From: Gordoniibacillus chartarius | GTDB lineage: Bacteria; Bacillota; Bacilli; Paenibacillales; NBRC-103111 | Direction of reading: 5' to 3' | Assembly (NCBI RefSeq): GCF_042432825.1 | Contig: NZ_JBHLWN010000043.1 | Span: 1-61,430 of the forward strand | Length of the DNA stretch: 61,430 nucleotides | Shown here: piece by piece, positions 51,844-60,052 of the stretch | How positions within the stretch are numbered: the stretch's first letter is position 1 | How the letters are laid out: the number at the start of each line of letters is the position of its first letter | Position numbers and translations under genes: made by a program | The notes under the pieces: generated by a model | The model's input: only the letters and a program-made list of their open reading frames with translations | Databases searched by the model: none | Told to the model about the DNA's origin: nothing

Positions 51844-54258
51844 ATGTCAGACAACAAATTGACGATGTGGTATGACCGTCCCGCCGGCTCCTGGTTCGAA
51901 GCGCTTCCGATCGGCAACGGCCGGCTCGGCGGCATGGTGTTCGGAGGGACGGAGCGGGAGCGGATCGCCCTGAACGAAGATACGCTGTGGTCCGGAGAGC
52001 CCCGCGACACGCTGAACCATGAGGCGGCCGGCTATCTGGATCTTGTCCGCACGCTCATCTTCGAAGGCAAACATGCGGATGCGGAAGCGGTAATTGAAGA
52101 GCATATGCTGGGGCCCGACATCGAGTCGTATTTGCCGCTTGGGGATTTGGAGCTTGTGTTCGATAGAGCGGGCGAGACGGCGGAATACCGCAGGGAGCTG
52201 GATCTGTCGGAGGGCGTCGCCCGCGTCCGTTACAGGCTCGGCGATGCATACTGCACGCGGGAGCTCCTCGTCTCGGCGGCCGATCAAGTGATGGCCGTAC
52301 GGCTGGAATGCGAGCGGAAATTTGAATTCACCGCTGTACTGCACAGTCCGCTGCAATTTCGGGTAAGGCTATCGGCTCCGGGCGAGGTGACGCTCACCGG
52401 CCAGGCCCCGGTACGGGTGCTTCCGAACACGGTGAAGTCGGACGATCCGATCGAATATGCCGACGGGAGAGGAATCCGCTTCGAGGCGAAGCTGAGGATG
52501 ATGGCCGAACACGGCCGGGTGGAGGCGAGCGGCGGCAGAATCCGCTTCAGCGGCGCAGGCCCCGTTACGCTGCTGCTGGCAGCAGCGACCAGTTTCGGCG
52601 GGTTCCGCGTCGACCCGTCGGCTTCCGGCGCAGATCCCGGAGTGGTATGCTCGGATCGGCTCGCGCAGGCGGCGGCGCTCGGCTACGAGCGCATCAAGGC
52701 ACGCCATGTCCAGGAATATCGCTCATTGTTCGGCAGATCGACGTTCGAGCTGGGCGGAGCAGGCCCGGGCATAGCGGCTAACCGAAGCATGCTGCCGACG
52801 GATATCCGGCTGCAAGCGCTGCGCGAAGGAGCGGAGGATCCGGGGCTGATCGCGCTATTCTATCAGTACGGACGATACTTGCTCTTGTCCAGCTCGCGTC
52901 CGGGGACGCAGCCCGCGAACTTGCAGGGCATATGGAACGACAAGATGCGTCCGCCGTGGTGCAGCAGCTGGACGACCAATATTAATGTGGAGATGAATTA
53001 TTGGCCGGCGGAGCTGACGAATCTGGCGGAATGCCATCGTCCGCTGTTCGATTTCATAGAAGATTTGCGGATCACCGGCAAGGACGTAGCGAGCGTTCAT
53101 TACGGCTGCCGGGGATGGGCGGCTCATCATAACATCGATCTGTGGCGAACGGCGACGCCTGCGTCCGGCTCGGCAAGCTGGGCGTTTTGGCCGATGGCCG
53201 GAGCTTGGCTGTGCCGCCACTTGTGGGAGCATTACGCCTTCACCCAAGACGAGCAGTTTCTGCGGCAGGCGTATCCGGCCATGAGCGAGGCAGCGCTGTT
53301 CTGTCTGGATTGGCTCGTCGAGGCGCCGAACGGGGGCCTTGTCACTTGCCCGTCCACCTCGCCCGAGAACAGCTTCATCGCTCCGGACGGCCGAAGCAGC
53401 AGCGTGACCCAAAGCGCCACGCTGGACACTGCGCTCATTCGCGATTTGTTCGCGAACTGTTTGGAGGCGGCGCGAATTCTGGGGATCGGGGATGCGCTTG
53501 CGGAGCGGATCGAGGCGGCGCTTGAGCGTCTGCCGCCGTACCGCATCGGGGCATACGGCCAGCTTCAGGAGTGGGACGACGATTTCGAGGAGCGCGAACC
53601 GGGTCATCGCCATACCGCCCACCTTACTGCGCTTCATCCTCTCGATCAGATCACGCTGCGCGGGGAGCCGAAGCTCGCGGCGGCATGCCGGACGGCGCTC
53701 GAGCGGAGGTTGGCCAACGGCGGGGCGCACACGGGCTGGAGCTGCGCCTGGATGATCAACTTCTGGGCCCGTCTCAGCCAGCCGCAGCAGGCGGCCCGCT
53801 ACTTGCGCGAGCTGCTGGCCGGCGCGCATCCGAACTTGATGAATGCGCACCGCCATCCGAAGGTGCAGCAGGACATTTTCCAGATTGATGGAAATTTGGC
53901 GGGCGTCTCCGGCATCGTCGAGATGCTGCTGCAGAGCCATGGCGGCGAGCTGCAGCTGCTGCCGTCACTGCCGCCTCAGTGGGTGCGGGGGAAAATAACG
54001 GGCCTGCGCGCACGCGGAGCGTTCGAGGTCGATATCGAATGGGAGGAAGGCAAGCTGCTTCGCGCCCGCATCCGCTCCGAAGCGGGGAAGCCGTGCCGGC
54101 TGCGAACGCAGCGCCCGGTCCGGGTCCACGGCGGGACGGCGGTCGTCATCCAATCATCGCCGGAGTCGCACCTCATTGCGTTCGGGACGGAAGCGGGACA
54201 GATCTACGATATTGTGCCAAGGAGCCGAATAACGGATGAAATACATGAGACAAGATAA
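51844..54258 (+). CDS. GH95 alpha-L-fucosidase
   Basis: An 804-residue inverting fucosidase (1,2-alpha-L-fucosidase type; some members act on L-galactose). The N-terminal domain is the family start MWYDRPAGSWFEALPIGNGR, then ALNEDTLWSG. The helical barrel shows PANLQGIWND, WTTNINVEMNYWPAELTNLA (the paired Asn residues that activate water), STSPENSF with the candidate general acid Glu near residue 505, and QIDGNLAGVSGIVEML with an active-site Asp near residue 680. It begins 21 bases after the unassigned glycosidase and overlaps the next gene by 23 bases. No signal peptide. Confidence 0.95.
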   Translation: MSDNKLTMWYDRPAGSWFEALPIGNGRLGGMVFGGTERERIALNEDTLWSGEPRDTLNHEAAGYLDLVRTLIFEGKHADAEAVIEEHMLGPDIESYLPLGDLELVFDRAGETAEYRRELDLSEGVARVRYRLGDAYCTRELLVSAADQVMAVRLECERKFEFTAVLHSPLQFRVRLSAPGEVTLTGQAPVRVLPNTVKSDDPIEYADGRGIRFEAKLRMMAEHGRVEASGGRIRFSGAGPVTLLLAAATSFGGFRVDPSASGADPGVVCSDRLAQAAALGYERIKARHVQEYRSLFGRSTFELGGAGPGIAANRSMLPTDIRLQALREGAEDPGLIALFYQYGRYLLLSSSRPGTQPANLQGIWNDKMRPPWCSSWTTNINVEMNYWPAELTNLAECHRPLFDFIEDLRITGKDVASVHYGCRGWAAHHNIDLWRTATPASGSASWAFWPMAGAWLCRHLWEHYAFTQDEQFLRQAYPAMSEAALFCLDWLVEAPNGGLVTCPSTSPENSFIAPDGRSSSVTQSATLDTALIRDLFANCLEAARILGIGDALAERIEAALERLPPYRIGAYGQLQEWDDDFEEREPGHRHTAHLTALHPLDQITLRGEPKLAAACRTALERRLANGGAHTGWSCAWMINFWARLSQPQQAARYLRELLAGAHPNLMNAHRHPKVQQDIFQIDGNLAGVSGIVEMLLQSHGGELQLLPSLPPQWVRGKITGLRARGAFEVDIEWEEGKLLRARIRSEAGKPCRLRTQRPVRVHGGTAVVIQSSPESHLIAFGTEAGQIYDIVPRSRITDEIHETR

Positions 54259-55222
54259 GCAATTTATTTTTGAAGACGACCGTCCTTTTGCAAGCTGTCA
54301 TGCTTCCACGCTCGAACTGCTTCCGGGCGGGGACATCGTCTGCGCATGGTTTGGCGGGACGAAGGAGAAGGCGGGGGATGTCGCGATCTGGACGTCGCAC
54401 CGAAGAGAGGGCGGCTGGACGCCACCCGTGAAGGTGGCCGACAAGGAGGGGATCCCCCATTGGAATCCCGTCCTGTTTCGAAGAAACGACGGCGTGCTGT
54501 TTCTGTATTATAAGCTTGGCCTGGAGATAAGGGATTGGACGACGATGGTGATGCGGTCTGCCGACAACGGCGTTTCTTGGACCGAGCCGGTTCCTTTGGT
54601 GGAAGGAGATTTGGGCGGAAGAGGCCCCGTGAAAAACAAACCGATCGTGCTGCACGACGGGACGCTTGCGGCCCCGGCCTCGGTGGAGCCGGCATGGGAT
54701 GCATTCGTCGATCTGTCGGATGACGGCGGTGAAACGTGGGTCCGAAGCGAAACCGTTCCGCTCGACCGCAGCCGCTTGCAGGGCAAAGGCATCATTCAGC
54801 CGGCGCTGTGGGAATCCGCACCGGGCCATGTCCATATGCTGGCCAGGAGCATGGAAGGGTCGCTGCTGCGCAGCGATTCGGCCGACGGAGGAAGAACGTG
54901 GTGCCCGGCCTATCCGACCGAATTGCCCAATAACAACAGCGGAATCGACCTTGTCCGAATGGACGACGGAACGCTGGCGCTGGTGTACAACCCGACCCGT
55001 CCGGAGCCCGGCAAGAAGAAGGGCCCTAGAACGCCGCTAGTTATGCGCTTGTCGCGCGATAACGGACTGACGTGGGAAGACGAGCTGCTCCTGGACGAAG
55101 GGGAGAAGCAGTATTCGTATCCGGCCGTCATTTCCAGAGGACAACAGATTTATATAACCTATACGTGGAAACGGGAGCGCATCGCCTTCCAGCACATATC
55201 GATCTCAGAAAAGCAGGATTGA
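54236..55222 (+). CDS. sialidase-fold (BNR_2) glycosidase-like protein, copy 1
   Basis: A 328-residue six-bladed propeller of the exo-sialidase/BNR family, with Asp-box-like repeats SADNGVSWTE, SDDGGETWV, DGGRTW and SRDNGLTWE. It contains ELPNNNSGIDLVRMDDGTLALVYN, also present in the second copy at 57506, showing that the two are paralogues. The fold includes sialidases, rhamnosidases and some lyases, so the reaction is uncertain; in a rhamnose/fucose cluster a GH145-like or other exo-glycosidase is as plausible as sialidase. ATG 54236 follows AAGGAG and overlaps GH95. Confidence 0.82.
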   Translation: MKYMRQDKQFIFEDDRPFASCHASTLELLPGGDIVCAWFGGTKEKAGDVAIWTSHRREGGWTPPVKVADKEGIPHWNPVLFRRNDGVLFLYYKLGLEIRDWTTMVMRSADNGVSWTEPVPLVEGDLGGRGPVKNKPIVLHDGTLAAPASVEPAWDAFVDLSDDGGETWVRSETVPLDRSRLQGKGIIQPALWESAPGHVHMLARSMEGSLLRSDSADGGRTWCPAYPTELPNNNSGIDLVRMDDGTLALVYNPTRPEPGKKKGPRTPLVMRLSRDNGLTWEDELLLDEGEKQYSYPAVISRGQQIYITYTWKRERIAFQHISISEKQD

Positions 55223-55269
55223 CCTATATTTTCGTAAAATAATACCTCCAATATTTCATCAAGCTGGTA

Positions 55270-55275
55270 TATAAT
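55270..55275 (+). promoter_or_regulatory. -10 box of an internal promoter
   Basis: TATAAT, 54 bases before the ATG at 55329, inside a 106-base gap. The -35 is not clear, so an activator such as the AraC protein of 58681 may be needed. Confidence 0.5.
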
Positions 55276-55283
55276 GAGAATCA

Positions 55284-55299
55284 GAAAACTAAAGTTTTC
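55284..55299. promoter_or_regulatory. inverted-repeat operator candidate
   Basis: GAAAACT-AA-AGTTTTC is a perfect 7-bp inverted repeat eight bases after the -10, a position suited to repression. Confidence 0.45.
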
Positions 55300-55328
55300 C
55301 AGAACATTCATTGGGAGGATGCGGCTTC

Positions 55329-57509
55329 ATGCTGGCGGATCTAGCGTATTCCCGCGCTGAACAAGAGCTTCGCGCCGGAAGGAAGACGCTGCGGACACGA
55401 CCCGACGCGCTTCTGCTCGGTTCGACCGGGGCCCGGCTGTGGGCCGATTATGTGGATCCCGCACCCGGCTTTTCCGGCCGATTCGATTTCATACACAAAG
55501 TCAACATTCCGCTGCTGTTCACGGTCCATTGCAGCCTCACCGACAGCTATGAACCGTGCCGCACCGAATGGTTTCCGAGTCATCTGCTTATGGAATATAG
55601 GGGAAATCGGCTATCGCTGACCGAAATGAAATTCATCACCTGGGACGATTGCGCAGTCAGCTGCCAAACGTGGACGAACAGGAGCGGCGAAGAGCTCGTT
55701 CTGCGGTTAGCTGCTTACGAAGGCGCCTTCCGTGAAAGCGGCCGGCACTTGTTCGGCCGGTTTCCGATCGAGCATTACAGCTTCGATATTGCCGGCTGCA
55801 TCGCCGTCAGCGAACCGGCGCTATTAACCGGTATGCGGCTTCAGCCCGGGCAAACCGCATCGTTCGTTATTGCGGCGTCGCTGGGCATCGCTGGGCAAGA
55901 CGGAGACGGCATGCTGCTCGCGAGAGCGGCGGCCTATGCTGAATCCGGCCGAACGCCGAGCCAGGTCGCGAACGATCATATCCATCACTATCGTTCTTGG
56001 TTCGAGAAAACACCTGTCTTTGCCAGCAGCGATCCGCTGCTTGACCGCACTTGGGCGTACCGATGGTTTGTGCTGAGGCACAATCTGGCCGATCCTAAAT
56101 ACGGCAACTTGAGGCACCCGTTGTTCTATGAGGGCAGATCCCACAAGAAAAGCAAGGAGCCCTTCTCCAAGGGCGGCTGGGAGTTCAGCAAGCTGATCAA
56201 CCTGTCGGTTCCCCTTCATTTGATGGACGCCAGATGGTATCACGACCCGCATTACGGCGAAGGGCCGCTGCGCAATATGGCCGACTCGCCGGGAGAAGGG
56301 GGGATGTTTTGCTGCCTGACGGTCGATACGGTGATGCACTCGTTCGCCAACTTTACGTGCTGGGCCGCTTACCAGCTCTATCTTGTTCACCGCAATCGCG
56401 ATACGATCGCCGAACTGCTTCCATCGTTGAAAAGTCAAATCGTCGAATGGAAGCGCATACACGGGAACGAGCGCGACGAGCTGCTTATCGAGCATAAGCA
56501 TACGCGAACCGGCAAAGAGTATCAGCCGAGCTACTGGTACTTCCATAATTATCCGAAGAATCCGAAGGATAAGACGACATACACCCATCTCAAGCGCGTA
56601 GATCGCGCCGTGTATCACTATTTGAATACGCTCGCCGTGGCTCGACTGTGCCGGGAGCTGGACGACCCCGATGCGGACAAGTTCGGTACACTGGCGGACA
56701 GCATTAAGAGCGATATCCTGGGCAAAATGTGGGACGGAGAAACGGAGTACTTCTACGATCTTCATTACGAGACGGACGAGAAGGCGATGGTCAAAAATAT
56801 CGTCGGTATCTACCCTGGCTGGGCTCGGATGATTGACGACCGGTACAACGGGATGATCGGCCATCTGCTCGATGAGCGCGAATTCGCCACCAAATGCCCG
56901 TTTCCTTCCGTCTCCGCCGATTGCCCGGCGTATTCCAAGGAGGGCGGCTGGATGGGCCATTTCGTCAAAGGACGGAACGGCTGCGTCTGGGACGGTCCAA
57001 CGTGGCCTTATACGAACTCGATAGCGCTCGATGCGCTGGCAAAGGAAAGCAAGCGCAGAGGGCACATCTTCGACGGCCGGTTCGCCCACTTCCTGCGGGA
57101 ATATTCGTTCCTTCACTTCCTTAACCGCGACCTGGGTCAACCCGCACTCGTCGAGCATTACAACAGCGCAACCGGCGAACCGCTCAGCGACGAGCAAGAA
57201 TACAATCATTCGTTCTATATCGATCTTATTATTACGCATGTCGCCGGGCTGACCGTCGAACAAGACCGGATCGTGCTCGATCCCATCGATACGGGTCTCG
57301 ACTACTTTTGCCTGGATCGGGTGAAGGCGGCGGGTTTCGACGTCCGGATCACGTACCGGAACCCGAGGGCGCTTGTGCCGGACGAACTGCACGGGCTGGA
57401 AGCAGGCTACAGGCTGTACATTGACGGCAAGCTTGCATTCTTCAGCGACACGCTGACTCATACAGAACTTGAATTTAGCCAGTTTGTAAAGAAAGAGGTG
57501 GAAGGATGA
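55329..57509 (+). CDS. predicted (alpha/alpha)6-barrel glycosidase (MGH1/GH63-like), family unassigned
   Basis: A 726-residue protein with an N-terminal beta-sandwich domain and a C-terminal helical barrel. Motifs such as YEGRSHKKSKEPFSKGGWEF, YWYFHNYPKNPKDKTTY and NGCVWDGPTWPYTNSIALDA (the GPTWP segment recalls the GH63/GH37 RGP-type motif) suggest an inverting exo-glycosidase. Candidate acids are Asp in VWDGPTWP and Glu in VEHYNSATGEP. The start is ATG 55329, ten bases after GGGAGG. It lies between the two sialidase-fold paralogues, with four-base overlap to the second. Confidence 0.75.
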   Translation: MLADLAYSRAEQELRAGRKTLRTRPDALLLGSTGARLWADYVDPAPGFSGRFDFIHKVNIPLLFTVHCSLTDSYEPCRTEWFPSHLLMEYRGNRLSLTEMKFITWDDCAVSCQTWTNRSGEELVLRLAAYEGAFRESGRHLFGRFPIEHYSFDIAGCIAVSEPALLTGMRLQPGQTASFVIAASLGIAGQDGDGMLLARAAAYAESGRTPSQVANDHIHHYRSWFEKTPVFASSDPLLDRTWAYRWFVLRHNLADPKYGNLRHPLFYEGRSHKKSKEPFSKGGWEFSKLINLSVPLHLMDARWYHDPHYGEGPLRNMADSPGEGGMFCCLTVDTVMHSFANFTCWAAYQLYLVHRNRDTIAELLPSLKSQIVEWKRIHGNERDELLIEHKHTRTGKEYQPSYWYFHNYPKNPKDKTTYTHLKRVDRAVYHYLNTLAVARLCRELDDPDADKFGTLADSIKSDILGKMWDGETEYFYDLHYETDEKAMVKNIVGIYPGWARMIDDRYNGMIGHLLDEREFATKCPFPSVSADCPAYSKEGGWMGHFVKGRNGCVWDGPTWPYTNSIALDALAKESKRRGHIFDGRFAHFLREYSFLHFLNRDLGQPALVEHYNSATGEPLSDEQEYNHSFYIDLIITHVAGLTVEQDRIVLDPIDTGLDYFCLDRVKAAGFDVRITYRNPRALVPDELHGLEAGYRLYIDGKLAFFSDTLTHTELEFSQFVKKEVEG

Positions 57510-58573
57510 ACCGATTTAACGGAATCGTCGCTCCCGCCGAGACGAACCCTCGGGTTCTCGAAGCCTATTTGCCGATTCTGCATCCGAACGACAGCCACGC
57601 CGCCAATTTGCTCGAGCTCGATAACGGCGATCTGCTCTGCACCTGGTTTACCGGCAGCGGCGAAGGCAATCCCGACACGAACGTCGTGCTTTCCAGGCTG
57701 CCGGCCGGCTCCACGCAATGGACGGAGCCCGTGCAGCTGTCCGGCGATCCCGAGCGCTCCGAGCAAAATCCGGTGCTCTTCCAGGCCCCGGACGGCAAGC
57801 TTTGGCTCCTGCATACGTCTAACGAGCCTCACGACCAAAAGACGGCCAAAGCCGTATACCGGATTTCCGAAGATCGCGGTGCCACATGGGGCCCTACCGA
57901 AACGTTATGCGACAGACGCGGCATTTTCCTGCGGCATCCGCCGCTTGTGTTGAGGAACGGGGACTGGCTGCTGCCGGCGTATTATTGCAAGCTCGACGGG
58001 CATTACAGCGTCGTCCTGATCAGCTCCGATCAAGGCCGTACCTGGAACGAATACGAAGTTAGCGGAAGCGTGCACAGAGTGCAAATGAACGTCGTGGAGC
58101 TTACGGACGGCTCGCTGTTCGCGATGTTCCGCAGCAGGCAGGCCGACCGGATTTACACAAGCGTATCGCACGACAGCGGACGCAGCTGGTCGGTGCCCGT
58201 GAGGAGCGAGCTGCCCAACAACAATTCTTCGACGCAGGTTGTGAAGCTCCCTAACGGTCATTTGGCTCTAGTTTACAATAATTCATCGATGGAGCGGGAC
58301 CAGTTCCGCTGGGTTCAGCGCAAGGGAGAATTCCGCAAGAAGCCGCTTCGTACGCCGCTGACGCTGGCCGTTTCGGTAGACGAAGGGCGGACGTGGCCGA
58401 TGTACCGGAACGTACAGACGGCCGACCTGGAGTATAAGGACAGCGAAATCGGCTATTCGTATCCCTCCATTGTCGCCGGCCGGGACGGCAGCCTGCACAT
58501 CGCGTTCTCGTATTTGCGCAAAGGCATCAAATATGTCCGTGTAGATGAGTCGTGGGTCAAAGAGGGAATGTAG
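57506..58573 (+). CDS. sialidase-fold (BNR_2) glycosidase-like protein, copy 2
   Basis: A 355-residue propeller paralogous to the 54236 product. Asp-box-like repeats are SEDRGATW, SSDQGRTW, SHDSGRSW and VDEGRTW, and ELPNNNSSTQVVKLPNGHLALVYN aligns with the first copy. It has a longer N-terminal part and an insertion (QFRWVQRKGEFRKKP). ATG 57506 overlaps the preceding stop (ATGA) and has an AGAGGTGG site. No signal peptide. Reaction uncertain as for copy 1. Confidence 0.82.
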   Translation: MNRFNGIVAPAETNPRVLEAYLPILHPNDSHAANLLELDNGDLLCTWFTGSGEGNPDTNVVLSRLPAGSTQWTEPVQLSGDPERSEQNPVLFQAPDGKLWLLHTSNEPHDQKTAKAVYRISEDRGATWGPTETLCDRRGIFLRHPPLVLRNGDWLLPAYYCKLDGHYSVVLISSDQGRTWNEYEVSGSVHRVQMNVVELTDGSLFAMFRSRQADRIYTSVSHDSGRSWSVPVRSELPNNNSSTQVVKLPNGHLALVYNNSSMERDQFRWVQRKGEFRKKPLRTPLTLAVSVDEGRTWPMYRNVQTADLEYKDSEIGYSYPSIVAGRDGSLHIAFSYLRKGIKYVRVDESWVKEGM

Positions 58574-58680
58574 GAGCAATAATCAGACAGCATAGAAACG
58601 GAACCTGCACGCCGAGCGCGCGCGGGTTCCACGCCTCCGCTATTCACGGCAACCTGAACTTTTGGCAAAGGGTGAAGGTC

Positions 58681-59580
58681 ATGGTAGGGAGAATTGATCA
58701 TTTAGACGGTGAGCGATTTTTTGAAGAAGACTTGAATATCTTTTTGAACCGTGAATTGGAATCGTTTACAACGCTGCAGCATACTCACGATTTCGTGGAG
58801 ATCTGCTATGTGGGGGAAGGCTGCGGCTATCATTACGTCGAGGATCAGGTGCTTCCCGTGAAGCAGGGCGACTTGTTCGTCATTCCGATCGGCACCTCGC
58901 ATGTATTCCGGCCGTCTTCGCCGAAGCAGGACAAGATGCTCGTCATTTACAACTGCATCTTCCGGAAGGAGCTGCTCGACAGCTGGCATCACTTATTGCA
59001 GAAGGATTCCATCACCTACACCGCGATCTATCGTCCTGCCGAGTGCCGGCAGCGGTGGCTGCACGTTCAGGATAAACACGATACGTTTTCGACCATCATG
59101 CAGAACATGTACCGGGAGTACTTAAAGCGGAGCACGGGCTTCGAGACGGTATTGACCGTGATGCTCATTCAAATGATGGTGCAGCTGCAGCGGTTTGAAA
59201 TGATCAACGAGACGGAAACCGTTTCGTTCCGTTTGCTCGATGAAGTCATCCATTACATCAAATCCAAATATACGCAAAATTTGACCGTGCAGGATGTCGC
59301 CGATTATTTCTTTCTGAGTGCCAGCCATTTTCAACGCTTGTTCAAGAAGTCGACGGGGCTCTCATTTACGCAGTACTTGCAAAACGTCCGCATCCAAAAA
59401 TGCTGCGAGCTGCTCAAGTCGACCGATATTCCCATTTACCAAATTGCCAATCAGGTCGGATACCAGGATATGAAGTTTTTCCATGCGCTGTTCCGCAAAA
59501 AGACAGGGGTTACCCCCCGACAATACCGTCAAAACTTCCAAGAGCTCGATGAAGCGGACTTGTCGTACATGCTGCAATAA
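58681..59580 (+). CDS. AraC-family regulator with cupin-like sensor domain
   Basis: A 299-residue one-component regulator. The N-terminal half is a cupin-type sugar-binding domain (FVEICYVGEGCGYHYVEDQ, GDLFVIPIGTSHVF). The C-terminal 100 residues carry two helix-turn-helix motifs (VQDVADYFFLSASHFQRLFK and IYQIANQVGYQDMKFFHALF) and end TPRQYRQNF. The ATG at 58681 has AAGGG/GAAGG upstream; earlier in-frame starts overlap the sialidase-fold gene. As the last gene of the cluster it is the best local candidate to control the glycosidase genes. Confidence 0.92.
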   Translation: MVGRIDHLDGERFFEEDLNIFLNRELESFTTLQHTHDFVEICYVGEGCGYHYVEDQVLPVKQGDLFVIPIGTSHVFRPSSPKQDKMLVIYNCIFRKELLDSWHHLLQKDSITYTAIYRPAECRQRWLHVQDKHDTFSTIMQNMYREYLKRSTGFETVLTVMLIQMMVQLQRFEMINETETVSFRLLDEVIHYIKSKYTQNLTVQDVADYFFLSASHFQRLFKKSTGLSFTQYLQNVRIQKCCELLKSTDIPIYQIANQVGYQDMKFFHALFRKKTGVTPRQYRQNFQELDEADLSYMLQ

Positions 59581-59586
59581 TTATAG

Positions 59587-59616
59587 GCTGGCCATCGCGA
59601 TGGAACAGCTTTTTTT
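59587..59616 (+). terminator. intrinsic terminator after the AraC gene
   Basis: CCATCG-CGATGG (59592-59603) inside GCTG (59587-59590) and CAGC (59606-59609), followed by seven T (59610-59616). Confidence 0.85.
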
Positions 59617-59639
59617 GTTCTTTTCCGGGGAATTATGTG

Positions 59640-60052
59640 AGTCAGATTGGTGCGGTTAAGTCGGGACATGATTCGTACTCGCTTCGGTAAGGCGACGGTT
59701 TCGATCGACCTCTCGGACTTCGGCGCATACGGTATCGTTCATCCCGATGTCATAATGAGACGCCCCGCGTTGCTCATTATAGAACAACCTTTTGTCCAGT
59801 TGATAGTTTTCGATTATAGATCCATGTAAATGTACAGGAATCTTTTTCCTACCCTGGGATATGTAGAACAATGCCTGCGAAAGTACAGGAATCAGCGAGG
59901 CTTAAGCCTATGTCGGGCTGTTGTGAACGAAAAGACTGTAAAATCGCAGTAATCGAATCGTGGAAGAACGAATCTGACACAGGTTCCTCCACTTTTGCAG
60001 GCTTTCTTCTACAAATGGTTCACGTTATAAGAAAGGTTACACTCTATCCTTC
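59640..60052. repeat. degenerate dispersed repeat, second copy
   Basis: Gene-free. It shares three ordered blocks with 38.89-39.11 kb: GACGCCCCGCGTTGCTCATT (59759-59778), ATGTAAATGTACAGG (59824-59838) and CAGGTTCCTCCAC..TTGCAGGCTTTC (59974-60018). Related short motifs AATGCCTGCGAAAGTACAGG also occur inside it. The copies differ by substitutions and by about 100 bases of spacing. Confidence 0.6.

Noticed and set aside
55824..57461. Antisense 545-residue open frame
   Set aside because: Lies wholly antisense to the well-supported glycosidase gene; low-complexity composition and no family match.
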